The notes: generated by a model not told the origin, from the letters alone. DNA of 64,000 bases from Microcoleus sp. FACHB-1515 (GCF_014696105.1 NZ_JACJPO010000012.1:37990-101989); one strand, 5' to 3'; positions 53,201 to 62,909 are shown, counted from the first letter of the stretch. Numbers and translations: made by a program.

Positions 53201-53848
53201 ATGAACTTGGATGAACAACTCAAGCAGCTTGCAGTGGAGGCTCAGCAGCATCCGCCCAATACTCTGCAAAGACAGCGATCGATCGCTCAACTGATCAGCA
53301 TTATTCATCGCTCTAAAAAGCTGGTTCGCCCCTATCAAGGGCAGTTTCCAGGTTGGTATGAAGAGATTTATGCCGAAGCTCAGCAGCGCTTGTTTTTGCA
53401 CATCTGCGAAAAGATTGACCAGTACAATTCAGAGTTTGAGGTGTTGCAGTGGGCGAACTTTTTGATGAAGCGGCGATTTTTTATCGAGGCGAGTCGCGAC
53501 CTGATGCCTGCTGCGCCGAAAGGAGTGGAGCGATCGCAAATCAGGCGCATGACCTTGGAGGTATTGGAAAAGCAAAATCCGGTTGAGATGCGATCGCAAG
53601 CGAGTATTTCTTTGTCCGAAGAAGTGATTCAGTGCATCCAAGAAGACCCCGACAAAGTGTTTCAGTCTACCCACATCGAGCAAAAGCCAGCCGCAAACTT
53701 TCAGTACATTGCTTTGCAGTTTTTGGGCGGGTATTCGTGGAAGGAAATCTCCGCAGACCTTGACGTGAAAGTGGTCACGCTTAGCTCTTTTTATCAGCGC
53801 TGCCTCACCAAGTTTGCTCCTAAATTCAAGGAGTACCTATCGTCCTGA
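53201..53848 (+). CDS. sigma-70-like factor of the CHAT/DUF1822 cluster
   Basis: A 215-residue protein from the ATG at 53201 (an ATG at 53144 is also in frame). The middle has GWYEEIYAEAQQRLFLHICE, FEVLQWANFLMKRRFFIEAS, resembling sigma region 2; the C-terminal part has FQYIALQFLGGYSWKEISAD, LDVKVVTLSSFYQRCLTKF, resembling a region 4 helix-turn-helix. It is divergent from standard group 2 sigma factors. DUF1822 starts 9 bp after its stop, so it heads an operon with the CHAT-CHASE2 protease. It may drive transcription of this cluster. Confidence 0.7.
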   Translation: MNLDEQLKQLAVEAQQHPPNTLQRQRSIAQLISIIHRSKKLVRPYQGQFPGWYEEIYAEAQQRLFLHICEKIDQYNSEFEVLQWANFLMKRRFFIEASRDLMPAAPKGVERSQIRRMTLEVLEKQNPVEMRSQASISLSEEVIQCIQEDPDKVFQSTHIEQKPAANFQYIALQFLGGYSWKEISADLDVKVVTLSSFYQRCLTKFAPKFKEYLSS

Positions 53849-53857
53849 TACCGCCTT

Positions 53858-54808
53858 ATGAAATTATTTTACTCAGCCATGAACTCCCTATCTAGTATGT
53901 TCCCGTTCACCGTTCCGCTCACCGCAGCCAATCACCAAACTGCGGAGAAATTCTATCAGCAACACTCAAATTCTCAAAAGGCGAGACAAGTTTATTTGAA
54001 TACGCTGAGCGTCTTGGCGGTGAACTTTTATTTGACCTGTTTGGGCATGAAGACGGATTTTGAGCAAAGTCAAAGCTGGAATCCAACTTTGCAGGTTTTA
54101 GTCGATAGCGCAGATTTGTGGGTGAATGATTTGGGTCGATTGGAGTGTCGAGTTGTGCTTCCAGATGCAAAAGTTTGTGTAATTCCGGCTCAGGTATGGA
54201 GCGATCGCATTGCCTACATTGCTGTGCAGCTTAACGCTGATTTGACCGAAGCGGCGCTATTAGGATTTGTCAGCAGTGTGGAAACAGAAGAACTGCCGAT
54301 TGAAAAATTGCAGCCGATCGATCAGTTTCCTAGCTATTTGAGTAGCCTAAATGTGATTGCTCCTATCACCAGATTGAGTGACTGGCTGCAAAATCAAATT
54401 GCCGCAGGCTGGCAGACGCTGGAAGCGCTCTTGAACGGTCAAGAACAGCTTGCTTTCAGCTTTCGGACTCCGATCGTTGAAGCATCACAGGCGACATCAG
54501 GCATGAAACAGGGGAAGCTTTTAACGCTAGGAACTCCAAAAATTCAGGCGTTATTTTTAATCGAAATTGCGCCAAGAACGACTTCTGAGTATCAAATTCG
54601 GATCGAGTTATATCCGACTGGAGCAGAAGCGTATTTGCCTCGATCGCTACACCTTTCGCTGATTGATGAAGCCGGAAAAACAATTTTGCAAGCCGAAAAT
54701 AGCAACAGCGAAGGGCTTGAATTTCAATTTGCGGGAGAACCTGGAGAACAATTTAGTGTCAAGATTAGCTTGCAGGAGGATACTATCATCGAAGCATTTG
54801 AGATCTAG
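53858..54808 (+). CDS. DUF1822 family protein
   Basis: A 316-residue protein. The N-terminal half has VYLNTLSVLAVNFYLTCLGM and GRLECRVVLPD with AYIAVQLNADLTEAALLGFV, the DUF1822 signature; the C-terminal ~100 residues are beta-rich (IQALFLIEIAPRTTSEYQIR, ELYPTGAEAYLPRSLHLSLI). A second ATG at 53879 is possible. DUF1822 is found in cyanobacteria almost always beside CHAT proteins; its role is unknown. The CHAT gene starts 23 bp downstream. Confidence 0.85.
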   Translation: MKLFYSAMNSLSSMFPFTVPLTAANHQTAEKFYQQHSNSQKARQVYLNTLSVLAVNFYLTCLGMKTDFEQSQSWNPTLQVLVDSADLWVNDLGRLECRVVLPDAKVCVIPAQVWSDRIAYIAVQLNADLTEAALLGFVSSVETEELPIEKLQPIDQFPSYLSSLNVIAPITRLSDWLQNQIAAGWQTLEALLNGQEQLAFSFRTPIVEASQATSGMKQGKLLTLGTPKIQALFLIEIAPRTTSEYQIRIELYPTGAEAYLPRSLHLSLIDEAGKTILQAENSNSEGLEFQFAGEPGEQFSVKISLQEDTIIEAFEI

Positions 54809-54831
54809 CAAGTCACAAGGGCGGATGGTCA

Positions 54832-57216
54832 GTGGATAAACTCGTGATTCTGGAATTAGAAGGAGATTTTGAAACGGTGGGCTTTCGAGCCACGCTGGAA
54901 ATTCGCGCGGAACCCCGAATCTTGAAGGTGAAAGGCTATCTTCCTGCGGCTCCCGAAGTGGCAACGCAACATCGTCACTGGCAGCAGACCTATCGATCGC
55001 TGGGAATGCCGCTCCGCATCAAAGCCGAGAAAATTATTCACAAAGGGTCGCTGAATCGCCGCATCTTAGACTGTCAAGAATCGGCTCAAGTGCTGCGCAA
55101 TCGCTTCCGTGATTGGCTCAATTCCCAGTCGTTTCAGTCAATCGATCGCCGCCTCCGGGAAGAACTGAATCGAGATGACACCATTCGATTTTTAATTCGC
55201 ACAAACGATCTCAGTTTGCAAAAGCTGCCCTGGCATGAATGGGATTTTTTCGAGCGCTACCCGAAAGCTGAAGTTGCCCTAAGCGCACCCGAATACGAAG
55301 CGATTCACAGCCAAAAATTAATTTCTGCAAAAGCAACAGTTAAAGTTCTGGCAATTTTAGGAAACAGTCAAGGTATCAGCTTGGAGCGCGATCGCCAGCT
55401 TTTAGAACAACTTCCCCAGGCCGAAATTGAATTTTTAGTTGAACCCGATCGCCAGCAGTTGAGCGATCGATTGTGGAATGAATCGTGGGATATTTTGTTC
55501 TTTGCTGGACACAGTCGAACGGAAGGCGAGAGCGGACGAATTTATATTAATGAAACCGATAGTTTTACGTTGACAGAATTAAAGTATGGGTTGCGGCAAG
55601 CGATCGATCGCGGCTTGCAGTTAGCAATTTTCAACTCTTGTGATGGCTTGGGTTTAGCACAAGAACTGCATCAGCTTCGGATTCCGCAACTGATTGTGAT
55701 GCGAGAGCCGATCGCGGATCAGGTGGCCGCTGTATTCTTGCAATATTTCCTCGCGGCGTTTGCCGCTGGCGAATCGCTCTATTTAGCAGAACGACAGGCG
55801 AGAGAACGCTTGCAGGGATTGGAGCATCAGTTTCCCTGTGCCAGTTGGTTGCCAATCATCTTCCAAAATCTGCTCGTCACGCCTCCCGACTGGCGCAGTT
55901 TGTGCGGCAATTTTGATCTACCTGCAACGCCTATATCGCCCTCACTGCCTCGCATGAAACCGCGTTGGCGATCGACTCTCTGGATTAGCCTGCTTGTCAC
56001 GTTCGCAGTTTTGGCAATTCGATCGATCGGACTGCTACAACCGATTGAGCTAGCCGCCTACGATCATCTGATGCGGTTGCGTCCGGCTGAGGCGATCGAT
56101 CCGCGCATTCTCGTCGTGGAAGTGACGCAGGCCGATGTGAATCAGCAGGGCGGCTATCCGCTGACGGATGCAACGCTGGTCAAAGCGATCGCCGCTCTAC
56201 AATCGCTTGAGCCTGTGGCGATCGGGCTGGATATGCACCGCTTTCAGCCCAGAGGTGCAGGCCGACCAGACCTGATCGCGCAGTTTCAGCAGAATTCTAA
56301 ACTGATAACCGTTTGTGCTTTTAATTCGGACGATCGAAACTATGCGGCTCCGCCTGAGTTTTCCTCAGACCAGCAGATTGAACAGGTTGGATTTAGCAAT
56401 CTGGCGATCGATCGCTTTAGTGTGTGGCGACCTGCATCGCGCAGCGACATCCAAACGGCAACCGCACAGCCGGAAGGAAGCATGGTTCGTCGGCAGATCT
56501 TGTCTTATGATCCGAACCTTGCGCCATTGCGATCGACCTGTACAACGCCCTACAGCCTCAGCTTTCAGCTTGCCTACCGCTACTTACGCCATGCCAACGT
56601 GCAGCCGCTTCACGTCAATGAGTGGCAGCAGTGGCAGTTTGGCGCGATCGCCTTTCGCCCGTTGCCCGATCGCTTTGTCGGCTATCAATCACTCGATGGC
56701 AGCAATCAAATTATGCTCAACTATCGTGCCGCTCCGCCCGGACAGCAAGTGTCGCTTCAGCAGGTACTTGATGGAGAGGCGACGACTGAGATGGTGCGCG
56801 ATCGCATCGTCCTGATTGGCTACACGGCTCCGGTTGCCAGAGATAGCTTTGATACGCCTTATGGTGAAATGGCAGGCGTTTGGGTTCATGCCCATGCAGT
56901 CAGCCAGATCCTTAGTGCTGTGCAAGATCAGCGATCGCAAATTCGCAGCCTTCCCCAATGGCGTAACCTTCAGTGGGGCGATGCAACGTTGATTTTAGCG
57001 GTTTCTTTAGTGACAAGTATGCTGGTGAAACGGCTGCGATCGAATTTGCTGTGGCTGGGTGTGGCGATCGCAATTTTGTCGATCATGCTTCATCAAATTA
57101 GTTTAATTAGTTTAACTGGGGGGATTTGGCTACCGTTCATTCCCGCTTTGTTTGCCATATTTTTGAGTGCGATCGGTGTGATTTCTAATCTAGAATTGCA
57201 GCGCAAGTTAAAGTAA
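54832..57216 (+). CDS. CHAT protease fused to CHASE2 sensor and C-terminal membrane helices
   Basis: A 794-residue protein from GTG 54832. Residues 1-150 are a cluster-specific N-terminal domain. The CHAT (caspase HetF-associated) domain spans ~170-360 with its catalytic His in ILFFAGHSRTEG (His227) and Cys in LAIFNSCDGLG (Cys270). A membrane span follows near 381-400 (LWISLLVTFAVLAIRSIGLL). The extracytoplasmic CHASE2 domain runs ~400-690 (YDHLMRLRPAEAIDPRILVV, ALQSLEPVAIGLDMHRFQP, DRIVLIGYTAPVARDSFDTP, GVWVHAHAVSQIL). Two or three spans close the protein. So an outside-sensing CHASE2 is linked to a cytoplasmic cysteine protease. Confidence 0.88.
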   Translation: MDKLVILELEGDFETVGFRATLEIRAEPRILKVKGYLPAAPEVATQHRHWQQTYRSLGMPLRIKAEKIIHKGSLNRRILDCQESAQVLRNRFRDWLNSQSFQSIDRRLREELNRDDTIRFLIRTNDLSLQKLPWHEWDFFERYPKAEVALSAPEYEAIHSQKLISAKATVKVLAILGNSQGISLERDRQLLEQLPQAEIEFLVEPDRQQLSDRLWNESWDILFFAGHSRTEGESGRIYINETDSFTLTELKYGLRQAIDRGLQLAIFNSCDGLGLAQELHQLRIPQLIVMREPIADQVAAVFLQYFLAAFAAGESLYLAERQARERLQGLEHQFPCASWLPIIFQNLLVTPPDWRSLCGNFDLPATPISPSLPRMKPRWRSTLWISLLVTFAVLAIRSIGLLQPIELAAYDHLMRLRPAEAIDPRILVVEVTQADVNQQGGYPLTDATLVKAIAALQSLEPVAIGLDMHRFQPRGAGRPDLIAQFQQNSKLITVCAFNSDDRNYAAPPEFSSDQQIEQVGFSNLAIDRFSVWRPASRSDIQTATAQPEGSMVRRQILSYDPNLAPLRSTCTTPYSLSFQLAYRYLRHANVQPLHVNEWQQWQFGAIAFRPLPDRFVGYQSLDGSNQIMLNYRAAPPGQQVSLQQVLDGEATTEMVRDRIVLIGYTAPVARDSFDTPYGEMAGVWVHAHAVSQILSAVQDQRSQIRSLPQWRNLQWGDATLILAVSLVTSMLVKRLRSNLLWLGVAIAILSIMLHQISLISLTGGIWLPFIPALFAIFLSAIGVISNLELQRKLK

Positions 57217-57239
57217 CTGTACGAACTGAATGGACGATC

Positions 57240-57992
57240 ATGAGGAATTTTAATTTGATCGGCAAATGTTCGATGATATTAGTCGCGCTGGCGATCGGGT
57301 GCAGCTTACAGGCGGTGTCGGCTCAAACGGTGAGCGATGCCGTCACCATCAGTCAGCGTCCTCCAAATCCACCACCCAGTCCACCCCCAAACGATACGCG
57401 ACCAGGCGGCGGACTTAGCCCTCAAGATTCATCGTGCAATCCGCTGAATCGATCGATGCAAGCGCTGATTCCCGTCACCAATCCAGTTTTAACCACCACC
57501 AATTCCCCGACATTTCTGTTTTATATTCCCTTTGCCGCCGATCAAGTTCAGTTTGGTGAATTCACCCTTCTGGCTTGGCCGGGAGAAGAACAACGTCTCC
57601 ATCAAATTCGCTTTACGCTACCTCAAACGCCCGGAATTGTTAGTATCTCCCTGCCGCCTCAAACTGAACTGCAAGAAGGAAATTCTTACCGCTGGTATTT
57701 TCAGCTTTACTGTCAAGATGGCACAGGCACACAGCCGGACTTAACCGTGAATGGCATGGTTGAGCGCGTCGCACTCACACCCGATCGAGAACGCCAAATT
57801 CGCGATGCGACGCCGGATATTTGGTATGACGCTTTGGCACAAGTTGCAGGTCAGCTACAGGCATCACCACAAGATGCCCAACTGCGGGAAAAGTGGCGAT
57901 CGCTCCTGCAAACGATCGACGCTGAAGATTTAGCACAAGAGGCGATCGTCGGTTCAATTATTCCGCTACCAGCCGCATCTTCGGGACGATAA
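57240..57992 (+). CDS. DUF928 secreted protein
   Basis: A 250-residue protein with a signal peptide (MILVALAIGCSLQAVSAQ), a Pro-rich linker (RPPNPPPSPPPNDTRPGGG) and the DUF928 domain: ALIPVTNPVLTTTNSPTFLF, SYRWYFQLYCQDG, RDATPDIWYDALAQVA, LIGSI-like GSIIPLPA. DUF928 proteins are exported and often encoded with CHAT-CHASE2 proteins, so it may present ligand to the CHASE2 domain; this is inference. It begins 23 bp after the CHAT gene and is followed by a terminator. Confidence 0.88.
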   Translation: MRNFNLIGKCSMILVALAIGCSLQAVSAQTVSDAVTISQRPPNPPPSPPPNDTRPGGGLSPQDSSCNPLNRSMQALIPVTNPVLTTTNSPTFLFYIPFAADQVQFGEFTLLAWPGEEQRLHQIRFTLPQTPGIVSISLPPQTELQEGNSYRWYFQLYCQDGTGTQPDLTVNGMVERVALTPDRERQIRDATPDIWYDALAQVAGQLQASPQDAQLREKWRSLLQTIDAEDLAQEAIVGSIIPLPAASSGR

Positions 57993-58017
57993 ACGCTAAC
58001 TTCCCCAATTACGAATT

Positions 58018-58050
58018 GCCTCGATTTGTTCAAGCATTTCGAGGCTTTTT
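58018..58050 (+). terminator. terminator of the sigma-DUF1822-CHAT-DUF928 operon
   Basis: GCCTCGA (58018-58024) and TCGAGGC (58039-58045) form a perfect 7-bp stem with TTTTT after it, 26 bp past the DUF928 stop. Confidence 0.85.
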
Positions 58051-58176
58051 GTTGCCATTGCTAATCGCTGAAATTCGGCGTGTGAAGAAATATTTCAATA
58101 AAACTATCGTTGCAGAATTTCGCTCTTGCTTCTTTGAACTACCTCGGAAGCGCATTCAGCGTGAAGAGATTTCGAC

Positions 58177-58689
58177 ATGACTATTCAATTAAACCCAACT
58201 TTTCAACTTCAGCAAGTACCCATTGATCATCTAGAGCCTGATTTCTATCTTGATCCAAATCGCTGCACTCTTGATGATGCCGTGCAGCAGTTAGCGATCG
58301 ATCCTCAATCTAATATTCCGTTCATCGTCTGGCTATTTGAAGATTCTAGTAGCGCGATCGCATTTCCCGGCAAGATTAACCTGTATGGGCATGATTGCCT
58401 TCACGCCATTCTCAACCGGGGACATTCTCTAGCCGATGAAGCTTTTGTGAAAGGCTTCACGATGGGCAGCGATACTCGAACTCATTGGCTGCACCAACTT
58501 TTGTTTAAGCTAATTTCATCAACGCTGTACCCGAAAAAATATCGTTTTTCCTGGTCAGATTTTCACTGCTTTGATGCGGGATTGGCTTACGGTCGATCGC
58601 TCCAAGTTAGAGATTTGAATCGATTCGACTTTAGCGCTAATCGGAACTTCACCATTTCACAAGTCAGACAGCAATTTGGAATTTCCTAA
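58177..58689 (+). CDS. Coq4-like protein with HDxxHx11E motif
   Basis: A 170-residue soluble protein. GHDCLHAILNRGHSLADEA carries exactly the HDxxH-x11-E zinc motif typical of Coq4, a ubiquinone-biosynthesis protein now linked to oxidative decarboxylation of the quinone head group. The rest (FIVWLFEDSSSAIAFPGKIN, LYGHD; HQLLFKLISSTLYPKKYRFS) is not clearly Coq4-like, so homology is possible but unproven. Cyanobacteria make plastoquinone, not ubiquinone, so another quinone or substrate must be considered. A purine permease gene follows 28 bp downstream and may be co-transcribed. Confidence 0.5.
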   Translation: MTIQLNPTFQLQQVPIDHLEPDFYLDPNRCTLDDAVQQLAIDPQSNIPFIVWLFEDSSSAIAFPGKINLYGHDCLHAILNRGHSLADEAFVKGFTMGSDTRTHWLHQLLFKLISSTLYPKKYRFSWSDFHCFDAGLAYGRSLQVRDLNRFDFSANRNFTISQVRQQFGIS

Positions 58690-58717
58690 GTAAACAAAAC
58701 AACCCCATTATTACCCC

Positions 58718-60130
58718 ATGAATAAGCCAAAACTTGCTCTAATTTTTCCGATGTCGATCGCATGGACAGAGAGCATCAAGCGTTTCTTTCAGTTTGAGAA
58801 GTTGGGAACGAACTACCGAACTGAATTGCTAGCTAGCCTGACTACATTTATGACAGCGGCTCCGATTTTGATCGTCAATGCTCATATCTTGGGAAATGCA
58901 GTTTTTCTACAGCAACCCGGTGATTTGTTTGAGCAGATTTTGGTGGCGATCGCGCTTTGTGCTGCGGTTTCCAGCATCTTGATTGGACTGTTCGCAAACT
59001 ATCCGTTTGCGCTGGGAACTGGAACTGGAACAACCGCTCTATTTGCCTTTTCGATCGTGCTGGGCATGGGTATGAACTGGCGCTTGGCGTTTACCGCTGC
59101 TCTGGTTGAAGGCATCCTTTTTACTGCACTGTCAGTCAGCCCTTTGCGTCGGCAATTAAACGATGCCATTCCGAACTCACTAAAACAAGCAATGGTAGTC
59201 GGCTTAGGATTATTTTTGTCTTACATCGCGCTGTCGGGAAAAGCGGCTCCTCCCCATTTAGGAGCAGGCATTATTGTCAGCAATACGGCCACAACGACTG
59301 CCTTGGGCGCTTTAGAGCAGCCTGCGACTTTGATGGCCGTTTTTGGCATTTTGCTGACTGGTTTCCTAATGGTTCGACGGGTCAAAGGTGCGCTGCTGTT
59401 TGGAATTTTTGGCACTGCAATTTTGGGTTGGCTCTGTGGCGTTGCACCCTTACCGCAAGGGATTCTGACGCTGCCACAATTTCCGATCGATTTAGTGGGG
59501 CAGGCGATCGCAGGAGTGCAATATCTCACCTGGTCACAACTGGGAAACTTTGTGGCAGTTGTCTTCATTTTGCTGTTTGTTTCCCTGTCAGACACGATTA
59601 GTTCTTTGAACGTGTTGGCAGGTCAAGTCGATCGAGTAAAGCCGGATGGTGAGCTACATCGATCGAAACAAGCCTTACTCTCGAACGCGATCGGTACAGT
59701 GTTTGGCGCATTGGTGGGCAGCGCTCCGGTGATTCCCTATCTCGAATCGGCTTCTGGGATGTTTGAAGGGGGACGCAGCGGATTTGTGGCGATCGCAGTC
59801 GCAATTCTATTTCTGCTTTCCGCTTTGTTTTCTCCCTTATTTGCTGCGATTCCTGCCTTTGCCACTGCTCCCGTTTTAATTATGATTGGCGTCTTGATGA
59901 TGAGTTGTGTTCGCTTCATTAATTGGGATGATTTAGCAGAAGCAATTCCAGCATTTCTTGTCATTTTGATTATGCCGCTGACGTTTTCGGTGGCGGATGG
60001 AATGGCAGCAGGTTTTGTGGCTCATGCGATCGTGAAAGTGGCTCAAAGAAATCAAAAAGGGCTGCGATCGAGCCTTGTTCTAGCAGCAATTTCTGTGGCT
60101 TACTTCACGCTGATCACGATGCAGGCTTAG
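58718..60130 (+). CDS. NCS2/AzgA-type purine permease
   Basis: A 470-residue transporter with about 12-14 membrane segments. AzgA-subfamily features: ELLASLTTFMTAAPILIVN, NYPFALGTGTGTTALFAFSI, FVSLSDTISSLNVLAGQVDR, GSAPVIPYLESASGMFEGGR. The family imports adenine, guanine, hypoxanthine or xanthine by proton symport; exact substrate unknown. An inner ATG at 58751 is an alternative start. Preceded closely by the Coq4-like gene. Confidence 0.85.
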   Translation: MNKPKLALIFPMSIAWTESIKRFFQFEKLGTNYRTELLASLTTFMTAAPILIVNAHILGNAVFLQQPGDLFEQILVAIALCAAVSSILIGLFANYPFALGTGTGTTALFAFSIVLGMGMNWRLAFTAALVEGILFTALSVSPLRRQLNDAIPNSLKQAMVVGLGLFLSYIALSGKAAPPHLGAGIIVSNTATTTALGALEQPATLMAVFGILLTGFLMVRRVKGALLFGIFGTAILGWLCGVAPLPQGILTLPQFPIDLVGQAIAGVQYLTWSQLGNFVAVVFILLFVSLSDTISSLNVLAGQVDRVKPDGELHRSKQALLSNAIGTVFGALVGSAPVIPYLESASGMFEGGRSGFVAIAVAILFLLSALFSPLFAAIPAFATAPVLIMIGVLMMSCVRFINWDDLAEAIPAFLVILIMPLTFSVADGMAAGFVAHAIVKVAQRNQKGLRSSLVLAAISVAYFTLITMQA

Positions 60131-60254
60131 CGATCGCATTCACAATTAAAAGGATGAAAACAATCTTCTGAAAATCCTGATTATTTTTTGAGTCATTACC
60201 TTGACAAGTAGATTAGGGACATCCAAAATCTCTAGTAACGAATTGCCCCCTCGT

Positions 60255-62909
60255 ATGAAAACAGCTTCTACCGTCTGGATTTTAGTCAGCCTGTTCCTCA
60301 ACTTAGCTGCTCTCACTGCCAAAGCGCAGATTGTTCCAGACAATACGCTGCCGGAGAACTCCAGGGTCGAAGCGGGCTGCACGAACTGCACGATCGAGGG
60401 CGGCACGACGCGAGGCAGCAATTTGTTTCACAGCTTCCGCGAATTTTCGGTTCCTACAAATGGCTCAGCCTCATTCAATAACGCGCCGCAAATTGAAAAC
60501 ATTCTGACCAGAGTGACGGGCAATTCTGTCTCGAATATTGATGGATTGCTGCGATCGAACGGCAGTGCCAATCTATTTCTGCTCAATCCCAACGGCATCA
60601 TTTTTGGGGCGAATGCACGGTTAGAGGTGGGCGGTGCATTTGTCTCATCAACCGCAGATGCGATCGCTTTTCCCAACGGTGATCTGTTTAGCGCCACCAA
60701 TCCCACTGCGCCCACGCCACTGCTCAACGTCAATCCCAACGCTCTACTGTTTAACCAGCTTAATCCGCAGCCGATTATCTCTCAAGGAGCCACTTTACAG
60801 GTTCCCGATGGTCAAACTTTAACGTTGCTTGGTGGGGCGGTCAATGTGGAAGGTGGGCAGTTACTCGCACCCGGAGGACGGGTGGAATTGGCAGGGGTGG
60901 CATCTCCAGGCGAGGTGGGACTGAGGCAGCAGGGGCAGGAATGGCGGTTGAGTGTACCGGATGGGTTGACGAGGGCGGATGTGGCGATCGCGGATTCGGC
61001 GCTGATTGATGTCACCGCAAGCGGCGGCGGCAATATTGCGATTACCGCCCGAAACATCAACATTTTAGGCAGTAGTAATCTCACAGCAGGAATTGCTGAC
61101 ACTTCAAGTTCTGCGGTTGCTCAAGCAGGAGAGATTACATTCAATGCTGCGGAAACTGTCAGAATTGCAGAAGGAAGTAATGTATTTAACCTGGTAGAGC
61201 CTGGAGGTGTCGGAAATGCAGGTGGTATCAGGATTGTCGCTCGCTCTGCTGAACTGGATGATGGTTCCCAATTAGGCAGCTATACTTACGGTCGGGGAAA
61301 TACGGGAGACACGAGGTTAGAGATTGCTGATACTCTTTCTCTGGCTGGATTTGGCGGGAATGATGGCTATACGTTTATTGGGAATATAATCTGGCCACAG
61401 GGAGTCGGTGATACTGGAGACGTGATTGTGTCAGCCGACTCTATCAGACTTGATGACGGAGCGGAAATCGGTGCGGTCATCTACGGAACAGGGAACGCAG
61501 GAGATGTGCGGCTCTCGGTTAATGGTACGCTCTCTCTGGCTGGAAGAAAACCTGATGGATTTGCTGGTAGCAGTGTCATAGGAAGTCAAGTAACAGAAGA
61601 TGGAATAGGCGCTGGAGGTAACATCGAAATTTCAGCTAACTCTATTGCTTTAAACGATGGTGCAGGAATCGTAACTGCTGTTATTGGAAGTGGTACTTCT
61701 GGTAATATCACGCTCGAAGTTAATGATACTCTCTCTTTGTCTGGATTTAGTGAGCGAAATGAAATCAGTAGTTCAATTCAAAGTTCTATCATTTCATCAA
61801 GGGCAATTGGTGATGGAGGAAGTATCACAATTAGAGCAGGTTCTATAATTTTGACGGATGGCGGCTTTATAACAAGTGCAGTATTACGAGGGCCAAGAGG
61901 CGATACAAGAGGCAATGGGGGTAATATCACAATTTCAGCTAACTCTATTGCTTTGAATGACGGTGCTTATATCTCTGGTACCTCTTATGGGCAAGGAAAT
62001 GCAGGCAATATAAGTTTGAGAGTTGCTGACACTCTCTCCTTCGCTGGGTTTGATCGTGAAGGACTTTTCAGCGCCATTCTAAGCGATGTAGGAAGGAATG
62101 TAACAGGAAATGGAGGGAATATCGATGTTGTAGCAGACACGATTTTGCTGCGCGACGAGGCTCAGTTCGCTTCAAATAATGCTGGACAAGGAGCCGCTGG
62201 CAATATTCGGGTACAAGCTGAATCTGTGATTCTGCGACAGGGGGCGCGATTGACGACTGAGACAGTATCCGGTCGAGGTGGAGATATCACTTTGCAAAAT
62301 GTGAATTTGCTCTTACTCCGTGACGGTAGCAGTATTTCCTCTACAGCAGGCATCGCTCAAGCAGGCGGCGATGGGGGCAACATCACCTTTAACGGCGATT
62401 TCATCGTCGCGGTTCCCTCAGAAAATAGCGACATTACTGCCGATGCGTTCGATGGAAGAGGCGGCAACGTGGACATTACGGCACAAGCAATCTTTGGGTT
62501 TGAATCGGGGCGCTCAACACCGCAAAGCGACATCACTGCCAGTTCCCAATTCGGCACACAGGGCACAATCACCTTCAACACGCCCGATGTCGATCCAACT
62601 CAAGGTTTAACCGAACTGCCTGCCGATGTCGTCGATGCCTCAGACCAAATCGCGATCGGCTGCTCGCCCACCGCCACCGCCCAAGCCAACCGAGGCGAGT
62701 TCTACCAAACAGGACGCGGTGGAATTGCGCCATCCCCCACCGACCCGATCGCCAGCAGCGACATTCTCGAAGACTTGCAGCCACCCGCATCCTGGAGCGC
62801 ATCCGCTGATCCAACCGCTGAAATTGTCGAAGCGCAAGGCTGGCAGGTGAACGATCGCGGCGAAGTCATGCTCGTCGCCGCCACCCTGCCAACTCATTGC
62901 GGACGATGA
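60255..62909 (+). CDS. two-partner-secretion exoprotein (filamentous haemagglutinin N-terminal domain)
   Basis: From the ATG at 60255 the protein has 884 residues. A signal peptide (ILVSLFLNLAALTAKAQ) is followed by the TPS domain with NLFHSFREFSVPTNGSASF, NLFLLNPNGIIFGANARLEV and GGAFVSSTADAIAF. The rest is a long right-handed beta-helix of repeats ending in N-G/A-G-N-I or G-G-N-I (for example SANSIALNDGAYISGTSYGQ, GNAGNISL). The C-terminus has IAIGCSPTA and GWQVNDRGEVML. It would be exported through a TpsB pore, not present here. Likely an adhesin or matrix protein. Confidence 0.9.
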   Translation: MKTASTVWILVSLFLNLAALTAKAQIVPDNTLPENSRVEAGCTNCTIEGGTTRGSNLFHSFREFSVPTNGSASFNNAPQIENILTRVTGNSVSNIDGLLRSNGSANLFLLNPNGIIFGANARLEVGGAFVSSTADAIAFPNGDLFSATNPTAPTPLLNVNPNALLFNQLNPQPIISQGATLQVPDGQTLTLLGGAVNVEGGQLLAPGGRVELAGVASPGEVGLRQQGQEWRLSVPDGLTRADVAIADSALIDVTASGGGNIAITARNINILGSSNLTAGIADTSSSAVAQAGEITFNAAETVRIAEGSNVFNLVEPGGVGNAGGIRIVARSAELDDGSQLGSYTYGRGNTGDTRLEIADTLSLAGFGGNDGYTFIGNIIWPQGVGDTGDVIVSADSIRLDDGAEIGAVIYGTGNAGDVRLSVNGTLSLAGRKPDGFAGSSVIGSQVTEDGIGAGGNIEISANSIALNDGAGIVTAVIGSGTSGNITLEVNDTLSLSGFSERNEISSSIQSSIISSRAIGDGGSITIRAGSIILTDGGFITSAVLRGPRGDTRGNGGNITISANSIALNDGAYISGTSYGQGNAGNISLRVADTLSFAGFDREGLFSAILSDVGRNVTGNGGNIDVVADTILLRDEAQFASNNAGQGAAGNIRVQAESVILRQGARLTTETVSGRGGDITLQNVNLLLLRDGSSISSTAGIAQAGGDGGNITFNGDFIVAVPSENSDITADAFDGRGGNVDITAQAIFGFESGRSTPQSDITASSQFGTQGTITFNTPDVDPTQGLTELPADVVDASDQIAIGCSPTATAQANRGEFYQTGRGGIAPSPTDPIASSDILEDLQPPASWSASADPTAEIVEAQGWQVNDRGEVMLVAATLPTHCGR

